A stretch of DNA of 64,000 nucleotides from contig NZ_BMDQ01000005.1 of NCBI RefSeq assembly GCF_014635865.1, positions 28,556 to 92,555 of the forward strand, written 5' to 3'. The notes below the pieces were generated by a model, which saw only the letters and a program-made list of their open reading frames with translations, ran no database searches and was not told the DNA's origin. Each line of letters begins with the position of its first letter. Position 1 is the stretch's first letter. The position numbers and the translations under genes are program-made. Shown in pieces: positions 38,901 through 47,298 of the stretch. Source of the DNA: Winogradskyella haliclonae (lineage in GTDB: Bacteria > Bacteroidota > Bacteroidia > Flavobacteriales > Flavobacteriaceae).

Positions 38901-40328
38901 ATGGATGTAACGGCTCAATCGGTCTGGGGCAATTGTCTCTCTTTTATTAAAGATAATATTCAACCACAAGCTTACAAAACTTGGTTTGAACCTATTGTAG
39001 CAGTTAAACTTTCCAATAATGCTTTAAGTATTCAAGTTCCTAGTAAATTTTTCTATGAGTGGCTCGAAGAGCATTATGTTAAAATCTTAAAGGTAGCGCT
39101 AACCAAAGAACTTGGTGAAGATGCAAAGTTGGTGTATGTTATTAAAATGGAAAATACCTATGGTAATAGACAACCATTTACTGAGCGTATTCCTAGTTCT
39201 AACAGAACACCTGTAAAATCTCAAGATGTAGACGTACCTTTTAACAACAAAAATCCTGAGCTTAAAAATCCATTTGTAATTCCTGGAATTAGAAATGTAA
39301 AAATTGAGTCTCAGCTCAATCCTAATTATACATTCGAAAATTTCTTAGAAGGTGACTCAAATCGTTTGGCAAGAAATGCTGCTATTGCTGTAGCTAACAA
39401 ACCTGGTGGTACATCTTTTAATCCATTATTGATTTTTGGTGGTGTAGGTTTAGGAAAAACGCACCTTGCACATGCAATTGGTGTAGATATCAAAGACAAA
39501 TACCCTGAAAAAACAGTATTATATATTTCTGCTGAGAAGTTTACGCAACAGTATATAGATTCTGTTAAGAAAAATAATAGAAATGATTTTATTCATTTTT
39601 ATCAAATCATTGATGTTTTAATTATTGATGATGCTCAGTTCTTTTCAGGTAAAACAGGAACGCAAGATGTATTCTTTCATATATTCAACCATTTACACCA
39701 AAACGGAAAGCAAGTTATATTAACTAGTGATAAAGCACCTGTTGATATGCAAGATATAGAACAACGTTTGCTATCAAGATTTAAATGGGGATTATCTGCT
39801 GAACTACAAAGTCCAGATTTTGAAACTCGTGTTTCTATTTTAAATAACAAACTCTATCGTGATGGTGTTGAAATGCCAGATGAGATCGTAGAATATGTCG
39901 CTAAACATATTAAATCTAATGTTAGAGAGCTTGAAGGCGCTATTATTTCTTTAATTGCTCAATCTTCTTTTAATAAGAAAGAAATTACTATCAACCTAGC
40001 AAAAGACATCGTTGAGAAGTTTGTAAAAAACACAAAGCGAGAAGTATCTATCGATTACATACAAAAAGTCGTTTCAGATTATTTCCAAATGGATGTAAGC
40101 ACGTTACAGTCCAAAACAAGAAAGCGTCATATTGTACAAGCGAGACAATTGGCAATGTTTTTTGCTAAGAAATACACAAAAGCCTCATTAGCTAGTATTG
40201 GCTCTCAAATAGGTCAGCGTGACCACGCTACTGTATTACACGCATGCAAAACTGTAGATAACTTATCGTCCACAGACAAGCAGTTTAGAAAATACGTAGA
40301 AGATTTATCTAAGAAGTTAACCCTTTAA
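38901..40328 (+). CDS. dnaA: Chromosomal replication initiator DnaA
   Basis: A 475-residue AAA+ protein. Domain I (~1-85) begins with S-V-W-G-N-C-L-S-F-I and has W-F-E-P-I. A short variable linker follows. Domain III has Walker A G-G-V-G-L-G-K-T-H (~176-184), Walker B L-I-I-D-D-A-Q-F near 239, and the arginine-finger region L-S-R-F-K-W-G. Domain IV ends with the DnaA-box-binding helix G-Q-R-D-H-A-T-V-L-H-A-C (~444-455). dnaN and rpmH are not adjacent. Confidence 0.98.
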   Translation: MDVTAQSVWGNCLSFIKDNIQPQAYKTWFEPIVAVKLSNNALSIQVPSKFFYEWLEEHYVKILKVALTKELGEDAKLVYVIKMENTYGNRQPFTERIPSSNRTPVKSQDVDVPFNNKNPELKNPFVIPGIRNVKIESQLNPNYTFENFLEGDSNRLARNAAIAVANKPGGTSFNPLLIFGGVGLGKTHLAHAIGVDIKDKYPEKTVLYISAEKFTQQYIDSVKKNNRNDFIHFYQIIDVLIIDDAQFFSGKTGTQDVFFHIFNHLHQNGKQVILTSDKAPVDMQDIEQRLLSRFKWGLSAELQSPDFETRVSILNNKLYRDGVEMPDEIVEYVAKHIKSNVRELEGAIISLIAQSSFNKKEITINLAKDIVEKFVKNTKREVSIDYIQKVVSDYFQMDVSTLQSKTRKRHIVQARQLAMFFAKKYTKASLASIGSQIGQRDHATVLHACKTVDNLSSTDKQFRKYVEDLSKKLTL

Positions 40329-40343
40329 TTTTTCAGAAGTTTT

Positions 40344-40817
40344 ATGTCTTTCAAACCATCAAAAACTAAGATTTTAATGGTTTGCTTAGGCAATATCTGT
40401 CGCTCACCTTTAGCACATGGTATACTAGAGTCAAAATTACCAAACGACCATTTCTATGTTGATTCTGCAGGTACGTCCAGTTACCATATTGGTGATAAAC
40501 CAGACCAACGCTCTATAGCTGTTGCAAAATCTAAAGGTATAGATATTAGCAAACAGAAAGCAAGACAATTTATAGTAGCAGATTTTGATAGATTTGATAT
40601 CATTTATGCTATGGATAAATCTAATTATGAAAATATATTATCTCTAGCACAAAATGAAGACGATAAGCGTAAAGTAAAATTGATACTAAACGAAAACCCA
40701 TCAATAATAGACAAAGCTGTGCCTGATCCATACTGGGGAAACATGTCTGATTTTGAATATGTTTTTGAAGTTTTGAATGAGACTTGTGATATAGTTGCTA
40801 AGAAATTACTTATCTAA
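40344..40817 (+). CDS. Low-molecular-weight protein-tyrosine phosphatase
   Basis: A 157-residue phosphatase. The P-loop is V-C-L-G-N-I-C-R-S with Cys14-x5-Arg20, and the general acid Asp lies in V-P-D-P-Y-W-G (~129-135). D-S-A-G-T-S (~39-44) is also conserved. It dephosphorylates phosphotyrosine, often in polysaccharide export control or arsenate-like chemistry; a target is not shown. It starts 15 bp after dnaA. Confidence 0.92.
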   Translation: MSFKPSKTKILMVCLGNICRSPLAHGILESKLPNDHFYVDSAGTSSYHIGDKPDQRSIAVAKSKGIDISKQKARQFIVADFDRFDIIYAMDKSNYENILSLAQNEDDKRKVKLILNENPSIIDKAVPDPYWGNMSDFEYVFEVLNETCDIVAKKLLI

Positions 40818-40833
40818 ATACTATTTGTTTGGT

Positions 40834-40841
40834 TATATTTG
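40834..40841 (+). promoter_or_regulatory. -7 box upstream of the methyltransferase gene
   Basis: TATATTTG matches TAnnTTTG and ends 4 nt before the ATG at 40846, predicting a leaderless transcript. Confidence 0.5.
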
Positions 40842-40845
40842 AACT

Positions 40846-41559
40846 ATGAATCCCAAAGGCAAGCTATACCTTATACCTACCCGACTTGGTGATAATCCAC
40901 CACTAGAAGTTTTACCGCTATCTATAAAAAAGATTATTGAACAACTGGACAATTATATTGTTGAAAATGAAAAAACAGCGAGGCGTTTTATAAAACGTGT
41001 AGTCCCTAATAAGTCGCAACCCAATTTAAAATTAAGCGTCTTAAATAAGTACACACAAGATTCTGAACTTAATTCTTTTTTAAATCCTTGCTTAAATGGC
41101 ATTTCTATAGGGATTATATCTGAGGCCGGTTGCCCTGCAATTGCAGACCCAGGAGCAGATATTGTTAGTATCGCTCATGAATTAGATATTAAAGTTGTAC
41201 CACTTGTTGGACCTTCTTCCATCTTACTGGCATTAATGAGTTCAGGAATGAACGGACAGAGTTTTGCTTTTAATGGCTATCTACCAATTGACAAACAAGA
41301 GCGTAAACAACAGATTAAATTATTAGAAAAACGTTCTTTGGAGTTAAACCAATCCCAATTGTTTATAGAAACTCCCTATAGAAATAATCAAATGTTAACT
41401 GACTTAGCAACAACACTTCACCAAAACACAAAAGTATGTGTTGCTTGCGATTTGACATTACCTACAGAATACATAAAAACAAAATCAGCTAAAGCATGGA
41501 AATCAAATACTGAAGATTTTCACAAGCGCCCAGCAATCTTTATTATTCAGAGAGATTAA
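40846..41559 (+). CDS. Tetrapyrrole-methylase-family SAM-dependent methyltransferase (RsmI-related)
   Basis: A 237-residue protein with the two-lobed fold shared with RsmI (16S rRNA C1402 2'-O-methyltransferase). Motifs: L-Y-L-I-P-T-R-L-G-D (~5-14), G-I-I-S-E-A-G-C-P-A-I-A-D-P-G (~90-104), V-P-L-V-G-P-S-S (~119-126) and F-I-E-T-P-Y-R-N-N (~167-175). It is shorter than E. coli RsmI, so the substrate may differ; I do not assign rsmI. Confidence 0.82.
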   Translation: MNPKGKLYLIPTRLGDNPPLEVLPLSIKKIIEQLDNYIVENEKTARRFIKRVVPNKSQPNLKLSVLNKYTQDSELNSFLNPCLNGISIGIISEAGCPAIADPGADIVSIAHELDIKVVPLVGPSSILLALMSSGMNGQSFAFNGYLPIDKQERKQQIKLLEKRSLELNQSQLFIETPYRNNQMLTDLATTLHQNTKVCVACDLTLPTEYIKTKSAKAWKSNTEDFHKRPAIFIIQRD

Positions 41560-42212
41560 ATACGTGCTTTAGCACGTTTATCTGCTTTCACAAAAGAAGT
41601 ATCGTAACCAGCAAAGCGCTTCATATAATATTTCACCGTAGTACCATAACCATCAGCAAAGTTATTAGACCCATAACTTCTTAAGAATTTCTTTACACTA
41701 CCAGCTCCAGCTAAGTGTGCAGCTGCTAAAATCCCTGATTCTGTAACCTCTACTCCACTAATTCTCTTTCCTGCAAAACGACTAATGTCCTTTCTTAAAA
41801 TCCATTTATTTCGCTTTGCATTGGCAATAAAAGCTTTTTCTTGTAATTCAGGTGTGTTTAGAAAATAATTAGGATTGTATATCCCAATCATTTTTAAAGT
41901 TTCTTTTCCAAATTGGTATTTTCCTAAATACCCAAAAGTGTTAACAGTGAAATAATCCCCTTGAGACTCTTTAAAAGCCAAAGCTTCTTTAAAGGCTTCA
42001 AATGATTTCCCTAAATATGGTGTAAATACCTGCTCATCTTCTGGTTGAGACTTTTTCTCAACCATAGCAATTTCCTTCGGTACATTAAAATCCAATTCCA
42101 AACCATGAGTAGAATACTTCTCATAATCTAAAGTTGTTGGATATAATGCCAATGCAATAAGTAGACAAATTGCAAAAGGTGCTATAACGTTAGATATTAT
42201 TTTTTTTAACAT
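41556..42212 (-). CDS. Lysozyme-like (transglycosylase-fold) secreted protein
   Basis: A 218-residue protein with an N-terminal hydrophobic anchor/signal (residues ~7-26). The second half resembles a lysozyme/soluble lytic transglycosylase fold: A-F-K-E-S-Q-G with a candidate catalytic Glu near 80, G-Y-L-G-K-Y-Q-F-G near 93-101, and G-I-L-A-A-A-H-L-A-G-A-G near 160. It probably cuts peptidoglycan glycan strands. It ends 4 bp inside the convergent methyltransferase gene and shares the neighbourhood with mltG. Confidence 0.72.
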   Translation of the reverse strand: MLKKIISNVIAPFAICLLIALALYPTTLDYEKYSTHGLELDFNVPKEIAMVEKKSQPEDEQVFTPYLGKSFEAFKEALAFKESQGDYFTVNTFGYLGKYQFGKETLKMIGIYNPNYFLNTPELQEKAFIANAKRNKWILRKDISRFAGKRISGVEVTESGILAAAHLAGAGSVKKFLRSYGSNNFADGYGTTVKYYMKRFAGYDTSFVKADKRAKARI

Positions 42213-42268
42213 AACAGTAAATTTTAACTAAAGTCGTATCGCAAATACTAACCTTTCAAAATTCGCTG

Positions 42269-42276
42269 CAAAGATA
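42269..42276 (-). promoter_or_regulatory. -7 box for the lysozyme-like gene
   Basis: Minus-strand TATCTTTG, 56 nt before the ATG at 42212. Confidence 0.4.
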
Positions 42277-42318
42277 AACAAAAATATTTTTCATTGAAAA
42301 TCAACACCTTAAACTCGA

Positions 42319-43224
42319 CTAAAAGTAAATATAATGGGCTTTTACACCATTTTTTCCGTTGAACTCCAAAGTAGGCATTGGCACTTTTATAGTGTTAAAA
42401 ACGCTAAAAAGCGTTTTAAGTACGTTAGAATTTGTTTTTATTCGGGTTAAATCGATATCTAGACTCAAGTAAAACTGGCGGTATCTATCTTGGTTTGGGA
42501 ACGACAAATTATCGTTACTACCAGTAAGCATTCCGTTTGCACCATAGCCAACTGCAAGGTTTAGCCAGTTAGGAATAAAGTCTGTTTTTAAAAAAGAATT
42601 TAGATTAAAACTCAACCAATAGGTCTGCCCATTATAATCTTTAAGAAACTCCTCTGTAAATCCATTACCTAGTTTATCAGGATTCAAAGCAGCAAATTCT
42701 GTTCTACTAAACGAATATTTTAAAGCTATACGTTGTTCTTGCCACAACAATTCTTGCCCAACATATAATCCTGTTCCGCTTGCATTTGCGAGCATATCAC
42801 CCCATGAAAATCCCCATTCTTGTGAGAAACCATCAAAAATCTCAACAGCAGTCAAAAAAGAAAAACCTAAAGTAGCACCATATATAAGTTGATCTTTTTG
42901 CGACACACCAGCCCAATTTAATGACTCAGCGCCTACCCTACCCAATTGATATGATGCGTATACATGCCCCAGTTTATCCATTTGCAGCCATTGGTTATTA
43001 TCATTAGTGATTCTGAACTTTGAACGGTCAAAATCAGCATACCATAATTGGTCTAAACCTATTAAAGTGAGTGTAGCTAGAGAGGCTTGGGAAATAACTA
43101 AAGCGTTTCGTCTTGGTGTATTTAGTGAATCGCTTGGTTTCAAAAAAGAATTGATTTTCGATTGTCCATACCCAATAAAGTATGAACAGAAAACAATTAA
43201 TATTGAACAAAAAACATTTTTCAA
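42319..43224 (-). CDS. DUF2279 family protein
   Basis: A 301-residue protein with a signal peptide (~1-20, ending Y-G-Q). The DUF2279/YfiM-like signature M-D-K-L-G-H-V-Y-A-S-Y (~82-92) and E-W-G-F-S-W-G-D-M-L-A-N (~136-147) are clear; the latter resembles a conserved polar site within hydrophobic segments. The C-terminal third has beta-strand character and ends in aromatic Y-I-Y-F, suggesting an outer-membrane location. Function unknown. Starts 1 bp after the mltG stop. Confidence 0.8.
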   Translation of the reverse strand: MKNVFCSILIVFCSYFIGYGQSKINSFLKPSDSLNTPRRNALVISQASLATLTLIGLDQLWYADFDRSKFRITNDNNQWLQMDKLGHVYASYQLGRVGAESLNWAGVSQKDQLIYGATLGFSFLTAVEIFDGFSQEWGFSWGDMLANASGTGLYVGQELLWQEQRIALKYSFSRTEFAALNPDKLGNGFTEEFLKDYNGQTYWLSFNLNSFLKTDFIPNWLNLAVGYGANGMLTGSNDNLSFPNQDRYRQFYLSLDIDLTRIKTNSNVLKTLFSVFNTIKVPMPTLEFNGKNGVKAHYIYF

Positions 43225-43225
43225 A

Positions 43226-44269
43226 TTACTTTTTTATGCCTTTTTGATCTAAATATCTGTGATAAGCTCGAGCATTATTGTTATGTTGACTTAAGCTTTT
43301 TGCAAATCTATGAAAGCCAGGCTTTTTAGGGTCTACAGCAAAATAGTAGTAATTGTGCTTTTCATAGTTAAGTACGGCATCAATAGCTGATAAGTCAGGC
43401 ATTGCTATTAGCCCTGGAGGAAGTCCAGCATATTTATAGGTGTTATACGGAGAATCAATCTCTTTGTGTACATTAAGTACTCTACGTATGATTTTATCTT
43501 TGTATTTAGGCAATTTATAGGCGGCAAATTTTAGCGTTGGATCGGCATCTAATTTCATTCCAATTTTTATTCTATTTATATACACACCTGCCACTCTAGG
43601 TTGCTCTACTTTTTGTTTTGACTCTTCATAAACTATAGATGCCAAAGCAATCACTTCATCTTTTGAAAAGCCCAAATCTTCTGCTTTAGTTAATCTATCC
43701 GCATTCCAAAACCTATTATATTCTTTGTACATGCGTTCAACAAAACCCTCTGCAGAAGTGTTCCAAAAGACCTGATAACTATTTGGCAAATACATACCCA
43801 AAGCTGTTTCTGTTTTAAACCCTGCTTTAGACAAAAAGCTTTTGTCCTTCATGGCTTTTAAAAGACTTAGACTATCTACCTCTATTTGTGAAGAAATACG
43901 TCCTGCTAAATTTTCTAAAGAATTCTGATTATTAAAAGACAGTTTTACAGCAATATTATTGCTTCGAATAGAATTAATAATTTCATTATTATTCATGCCT
44001 TTTTTTATCTGATACTTTCCGGCTTTAACATAAGCGATGTATTTTTTTTGTTTTGCCAGCGCATCAAAACTGTCAATATCATCTAACAGCGGTATTAGTT
44101 TTTGCCTTACTTCACGATAAGTATCTCCACTAGAGATATAAATATATTTTGAATCTTCTTCAAATTTGGTATTTGGGCTAAACATTGCATTATAGAAATA
44201 ATAAGCAATTGCTCCAAAAGCAATTAAACCGATTATTGCTATAGCCCAAAGTATCTTTTTTATATACAT
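43226..44269 (-). CDS. mltG: Endolytic murein transglycosylase MltG
   Basis: A 347-residue inner-membrane enzyme. One membrane helix lies at ~7-28, then a LysM-like region (Y-I-Y-I-S-S-G-D-T-Y-R-E-V-R, ~43-56), then the YceG catalytic domain: A-S-I-V-Y-E-E-S-K-Q with the catalytic Glu (~216), V-A-G-V-Y-I-N-R, L-D-A-D-P-T-L-K-F and Y-K-Y-A-G-L-P-P-G-L-I (~273-283). It terminates growing glycan strands. One base separates it from the GNAT gene upstream. Confidence 0.95.
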   Translation of the reverse strand: MYIKKILWAIAIIGLIAFGAIAYYFYNAMFSPNTKFEEDSKYIYISSGDTYREVRQKLIPLLDDIDSFDALAKQKKYIAYVKAGKYQIKKGMNNNEIINSIRSNNIAVKLSFNNQNSLENLAGRISSQIEVDSLSLLKAMKDKSFLSKAGFKTETALGMYLPNSYQVFWNTSAEGFVERMYKEYNRFWNADRLTKAEDLGFSKDEVIALASIVYEESKQKVEQPRVAGVYINRIKIGMKLDADPTLKFAAYKLPKYKDKIIRRVLNVHKEIDSPYNTYKYAGLPPGLIAMPDLSAIDAVLNYEKHNYYYFAVDPKKPGFHRFAKSLSQHNNNARAYHRYLDQKGIKK

Positions 44270-44270
44270 A

Positions 44271-44795
44271 TTAGTTGTTTATAAGTTGAAGAAGGTACTC
44301 GTTTTTAAAACCTTCGATAGTATAATTCCAATCGTTTTTTAATCCTATTTTTTTGAAGCCTCTATTTTCAAAAAGCCTGAGACTATTTATATTATGTTCA
44401 GAGATATTACAATATAACTGATGCAAATTCAATTTTGTAAAGCAATAATTTATCAATAGCTCAAGGGCTTCTTGCCCATATCCCTTACCTCTATTTTTTG
44501 CTTCGGCAATTACGATTCCTATACCTGCTCTTTTGTTTTTAAAATCGAAATCAAAAATATCTATTAAGCCCAACGTTTCATTATCGTAATTAGAGATGAC
44601 CAATCGTAATTGCTTTGCTTCATAGATATCTTGATGGGCATTTTCTAAATATTGTTGAATCAAAAAACGGGAATATGGTGTTTGTGTATGACTTAACTCC
44701 CAAATATTCTCGTTGTTTTCGACCTCATATATAAAATCTAAATCTTCTTTTTCTAAAGCCCTTAAATATGTGTGCTTACCTTTTAAAGTTACCAT
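44271..44795 (-). CDS. RimJ/RimL-type GNAT acetyltransferase
   Basis: A 174-residue acetyltransferase with acetyl-CoA loop A-K-N-R-G-K-G-Y-G-Q-E-A-L (~96-108), preceded by A-G-I-G-I-V-I and followed by N-S-L-R-L-F-E-N-R-G-F (~142-152). The N-terminus L-K-G-K-H-T-Y-L-R-A-L is typical of the RimJ/RimL/SpeG group. Substrate unknown. It overlaps dapF by 1 bp. Confidence 0.85.
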   Translation of the reverse strand: MVTLKGKHTYLRALEKEDLDFIYEVENNENIWELSHTQTPYSRFLIQQYLENAHQDIYEAKQLRLVISNYDNETLGLIDIFDFDFKNKRAGIGIVIAEAKNRGKGYGQEALELLINYCFTKLNLHQLYCNISEHNINSLRLFENRGFKKIGLKNDWNYTIEGFKNEYLLQLINN

Positions 44796-45571
44796 TAAAT
44801 TTCGCCTTTAAAAACCTGAGTTGCTGGACCAATAAGCCAGATGTTATTGTAATCACCACTTTCAGAAATATCAAAAGCGATTTTGAGCTTACCGCCTTGA
44901 GTTTCTAAATCCACTTGCTTAGATGTTGTCTTTCCGCTTATATGCATTGCTAAAGCAACTGCTGTAACTCCTGTACCACAAGACAGTGTCTCGTCTTCCA
45001 CTCCACGCTCATATGTTCTTACTGCAAAACTATTCTCAGAGTTTTGTTTAACAAAATTAATATTAGAACCTACCTCGTTATAAGGTGCCCCATACCGTAT
45101 TTCTGCGCCTTTATTTTTAACATCAAAATCTTTTAAATTGTCAACCAACTCCACATGATGCGGAGAACCTGTGTCTAAAAATAAATGGTTTTCAAAAGTT
45201 TCAATATTAGATACATCTTGCATTTGTAATTTTACAATACCTTTTTCTATTTCAGCTTTATGCAGGCCATCAATAGCTTCAAAAGTAGTAGCCCTGTCTA
45301 TTATGCCAAGGAATTTTGCAAAAGCAGTTATACACCTTCCACCATTACCACACATACTACTCTCGTTTCCATCGGCATTATAGTATACCATTCTAAAATC
45401 TACTTTTGGGTGATTCTCTAAAAGAATTAACCCATCAGCACCTATACCAAATCTGCGATCACACAACTTGGCAATATTTTTGCTGTTAGATTTATCAAAA
45501 GATAACGACCTATTATCTATGATAACAAAATCATTTCCCGTACCTTGATATTTATAAAAATTGAGTGTCAT
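44795..45571 (-). CDS. dapF: Diaminopimelate epimerase
   Basis: A 258-residue racemase converting LL- to meso-diaminopimelate for lysine and peptidoglycan. I use the ATG at 45571 (M-T-L-N-F-Y-K-Y-Q-G-T-G-N-D-F). The two catalytic cysteines are in S-M-C-G-N-G-G-R-C (~70-78) and L-S-C-G-T-G-V-T-A-V (~204-213); E-R-G-V-E-D-E precedes the second. First gene of dapF-GNAT-mltG-DUF2279. Confidence 0.96.
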   Translation of the reverse strand: MTLNFYKYQGTGNDFVIIDNRSLSFDKSNSKNIAKLCDRRFGIGADGLILLENHPKVDFRMVYYNADGNESSMCGNGGRCITAFAKFLGIIDRATTFEAIDGLHKAEIEKGIVKLQMQDVSNIETFENHLFLDTGSPHHVELVDNLKDFDVKNKGAEIRYGAPYNEVGSNINFVKQNSENSFAVRTYERGVEDETLSCGTGVTAVALAMHISGKTTSKQVDLETQGGKLKIAFDISESGDYNNIWLIGPATQVFKGEI

Positions 45572-45580
45572 AATTACAGG

Positions 45581-45588
45581 CAAATATA
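45581..45588 (-). promoter_or_regulatory. -7 box for the dapF operon
   Basis: Minus-strand TATATTTG, 9 nt before the dapF ATG; it supports the inner start codon. Confidence 0.45.
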
Positions 45589-45697
45589 AGAATAAAAGAC
45601 CTTAAACTAAGGTGTTAAATCATAGTTAAAGTTGAATTTAAAAATCAATAATTCGATAATTTTAAACGTTAAATAATAGAACTAAAAACTGAAGAAA

Positions 45698-47119
45698 ATG
45701 AAGAAGATTTTGACATTAGTATTTGTTTCGGTAATAGGCGGACTATTAACTTTGGGAGGCTATAAACTATTTATTGAAGAAGAACAAGCACAATTAGTTT
45801 CTGAAAGTAATAACACTCAATTACCCATATATCTACCGACATCTACTAACAACAATACAGTATTAACAAATACAGAACGACCAGACTTAATTTCAGCAGC
45901 AAACAAAACTATTGATGCTGTAGTACACGTAAAAAACACACAAATAAATAGAAGTCCTCAAACTTGGGGAGATCTATTTAGTGGACGCTCTCCCGAGCGC
46001 AAACAATTGGCTGGAGCTGGTTCTGGTGTAATTATTTCTCCTGACGGCCATATTATTACAAATAACCATGTAATTAAAGGTGCAGTAGAAATTTCTATCA
46101 CACTCAATGACAACAGAACTTATATGGCTGAGTTAGTTGGAGCGGATTCTAAGAATGACATTGCATTACTTAAAATAGATACTCAAGAAGAATTACCATT
46201 TGTTGCCTTCGGAGACTCAGATTCTACACAAATTGGCGAATGGGTTTTGGCGGTTGGTAATCCTTTTAATTTAACCTCAACAGTAACCGCAGGAATTATC
46301 AGTGCAAAGTCTAGAGATTTATCAGGCGGACAGTCTTTTATACAAACTGATGCGGCCGTTAATCCTGGAAACTCAGGTGGTGCTTTGGTAAATGTTAATG
46401 GCGAATTGGTAGGTATAAACACCGCAATCTCTTCACAAACTGGATCCTATGTTGGGTATTCTTTTGCTGTACCAAGTAATATTGCTCGTAAGATTGTTGA
46501 AGATATTATGGAATTTGGAGATGTACAAGATGGTATTCTTGGAGTTACTGGACTTGCACTTAACAGCGAAGCTGCTAAAGAGCTTAATGTAGATATCACA
46601 GAAGGTTTCTATGTTAGTGGTATTGAAGAAAAGTCTGGTGCTGATCTTGCTGGGTTAAATGAAGGGGATATCATAAGAAGACTTGATAATATAGAAGTTA
46701 ATAAGTTTTCTGATTTAAGCGGTTACCTAAAAACTAAGAGCCCTAATGATGTTGTAAATGTTGAAGTTTTAAGAAACGGTGACCTAAAAACTATTCCTGT
46801 AACACTTACAAAAAGAGATGATATTTATGTAGAATTTATGGATATACAATTTAGAGATATCCCAGAAAATGTAAAAAAAGAATATCCCGACACCTATGAT
46901 AGTGGTGCTCTAGTACTCGAAAATAAAAATCAATTTTTAGCTCAAAAAGTGGGTATTAGAAGAAATTATGTGATAACAGCAATAAATGGAAACAAGATTG
47001 AATCAACTAAGGATATCAGAAAACTTTACGACCAGTATGGAAATGATTTTAATGAAAATCTTAGAAGTATAGAATTCATTGACACATATGGCGAAAAGAA
47101 AGAAATAATTTTCAGATAG
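45698..47119 (+). CDS. HtrA/Deg-family serine protease with two PDZ domains
   Basis: A 473-residue periplasmic quality-control protease. An N-terminal signal or anchor spans ~2-22. The trypsin-like domain has His124 (T-N-N-H-V), Asp154 (K-N-D-I-A-L-L) and Ser226 (G-N-S-G-G-A-L). PDZ1 is ~285-370 (G-F-Y-V-S-G-I, then L-A-G-L-N-E-G-D-I-I) and PDZ2 ~380-473 (Y-V-I-T-A-I-N-G). It degrades or holds misfolded envelope proteins. Monocistronic, with a strong terminator. Confidence 0.95.
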   Translation: MKKILTLVFVSVIGGLLTLGGYKLFIEEEQAQLVSESNNTQLPIYLPTSTNNNTVLTNTERPDLISAANKTIDAVVHVKNTQINRSPQTWGDLFSGRSPERKQLAGAGSGVIISPDGHIITNNHVIKGAVEISITLNDNRTYMAELVGADSKNDIALLKIDTQEELPFVAFGDSDSTQIGEWVLAVGNPFNLTSTVTAGIISAKSRDLSGGQSFIQTDAAVNPGNSGGALVNVNGELVGINTAISSQTGSYVGYSFAVPSNIARKIVEDIMEFGDVQDGILGVTGLALNSEAAKELNVDITEGFYVSGIEEKSGADLAGLNEGDIIRRLDNIEVNKFSDLSGYLKTKSPNDVVNVEVLRNGDLKTIPVTLTKRDDIYVEFMDIQFRDIPENVKKEYPDTYDSGALVLENKNQFLAQKVGIRRNYVITAINGNKIESTKDIRKLYDQYGNDFNENLRSIEFIDTYGEKKEIIFR

Positions 47120-47144
47120 ATTGCTTAAACCCTTAATAAAATAG

Positions 47145-47184
47145 ACCCTTCAGAAATTAAAATTCTGAAGGGTTTTTATTTTTG
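47145..47184 (+). terminator. Terminator of the HtrA gene
   Basis: ACCCTTCAGAA (47145-47155), 7-nt loop, TTCTGAAGGGT (47163-47173), followed by a T-rich run. Confidence 0.9.
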
Positions 47185-47217
47185 TTAAAATGCGCTACGA
47201 AAACGTTTGAAATATAT

Positions 47218-47225
47218 TACTTTTG
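47218..47225 (+). promoter_or_regulatory. -7 box for the GAPDH gene
   Basis: TACTTTTG matches TAnnTTTG, 73 nt before the ATG. The long A-rich leader suits a highly expressed gene. Confidence 0.45.
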
Positions 47226-47298
47226 CCGAAAATTTCGAAAGCACATTTGATTAATTTCAAAACTTTCAAATTAAAAAAACAACAAAACACACAACACA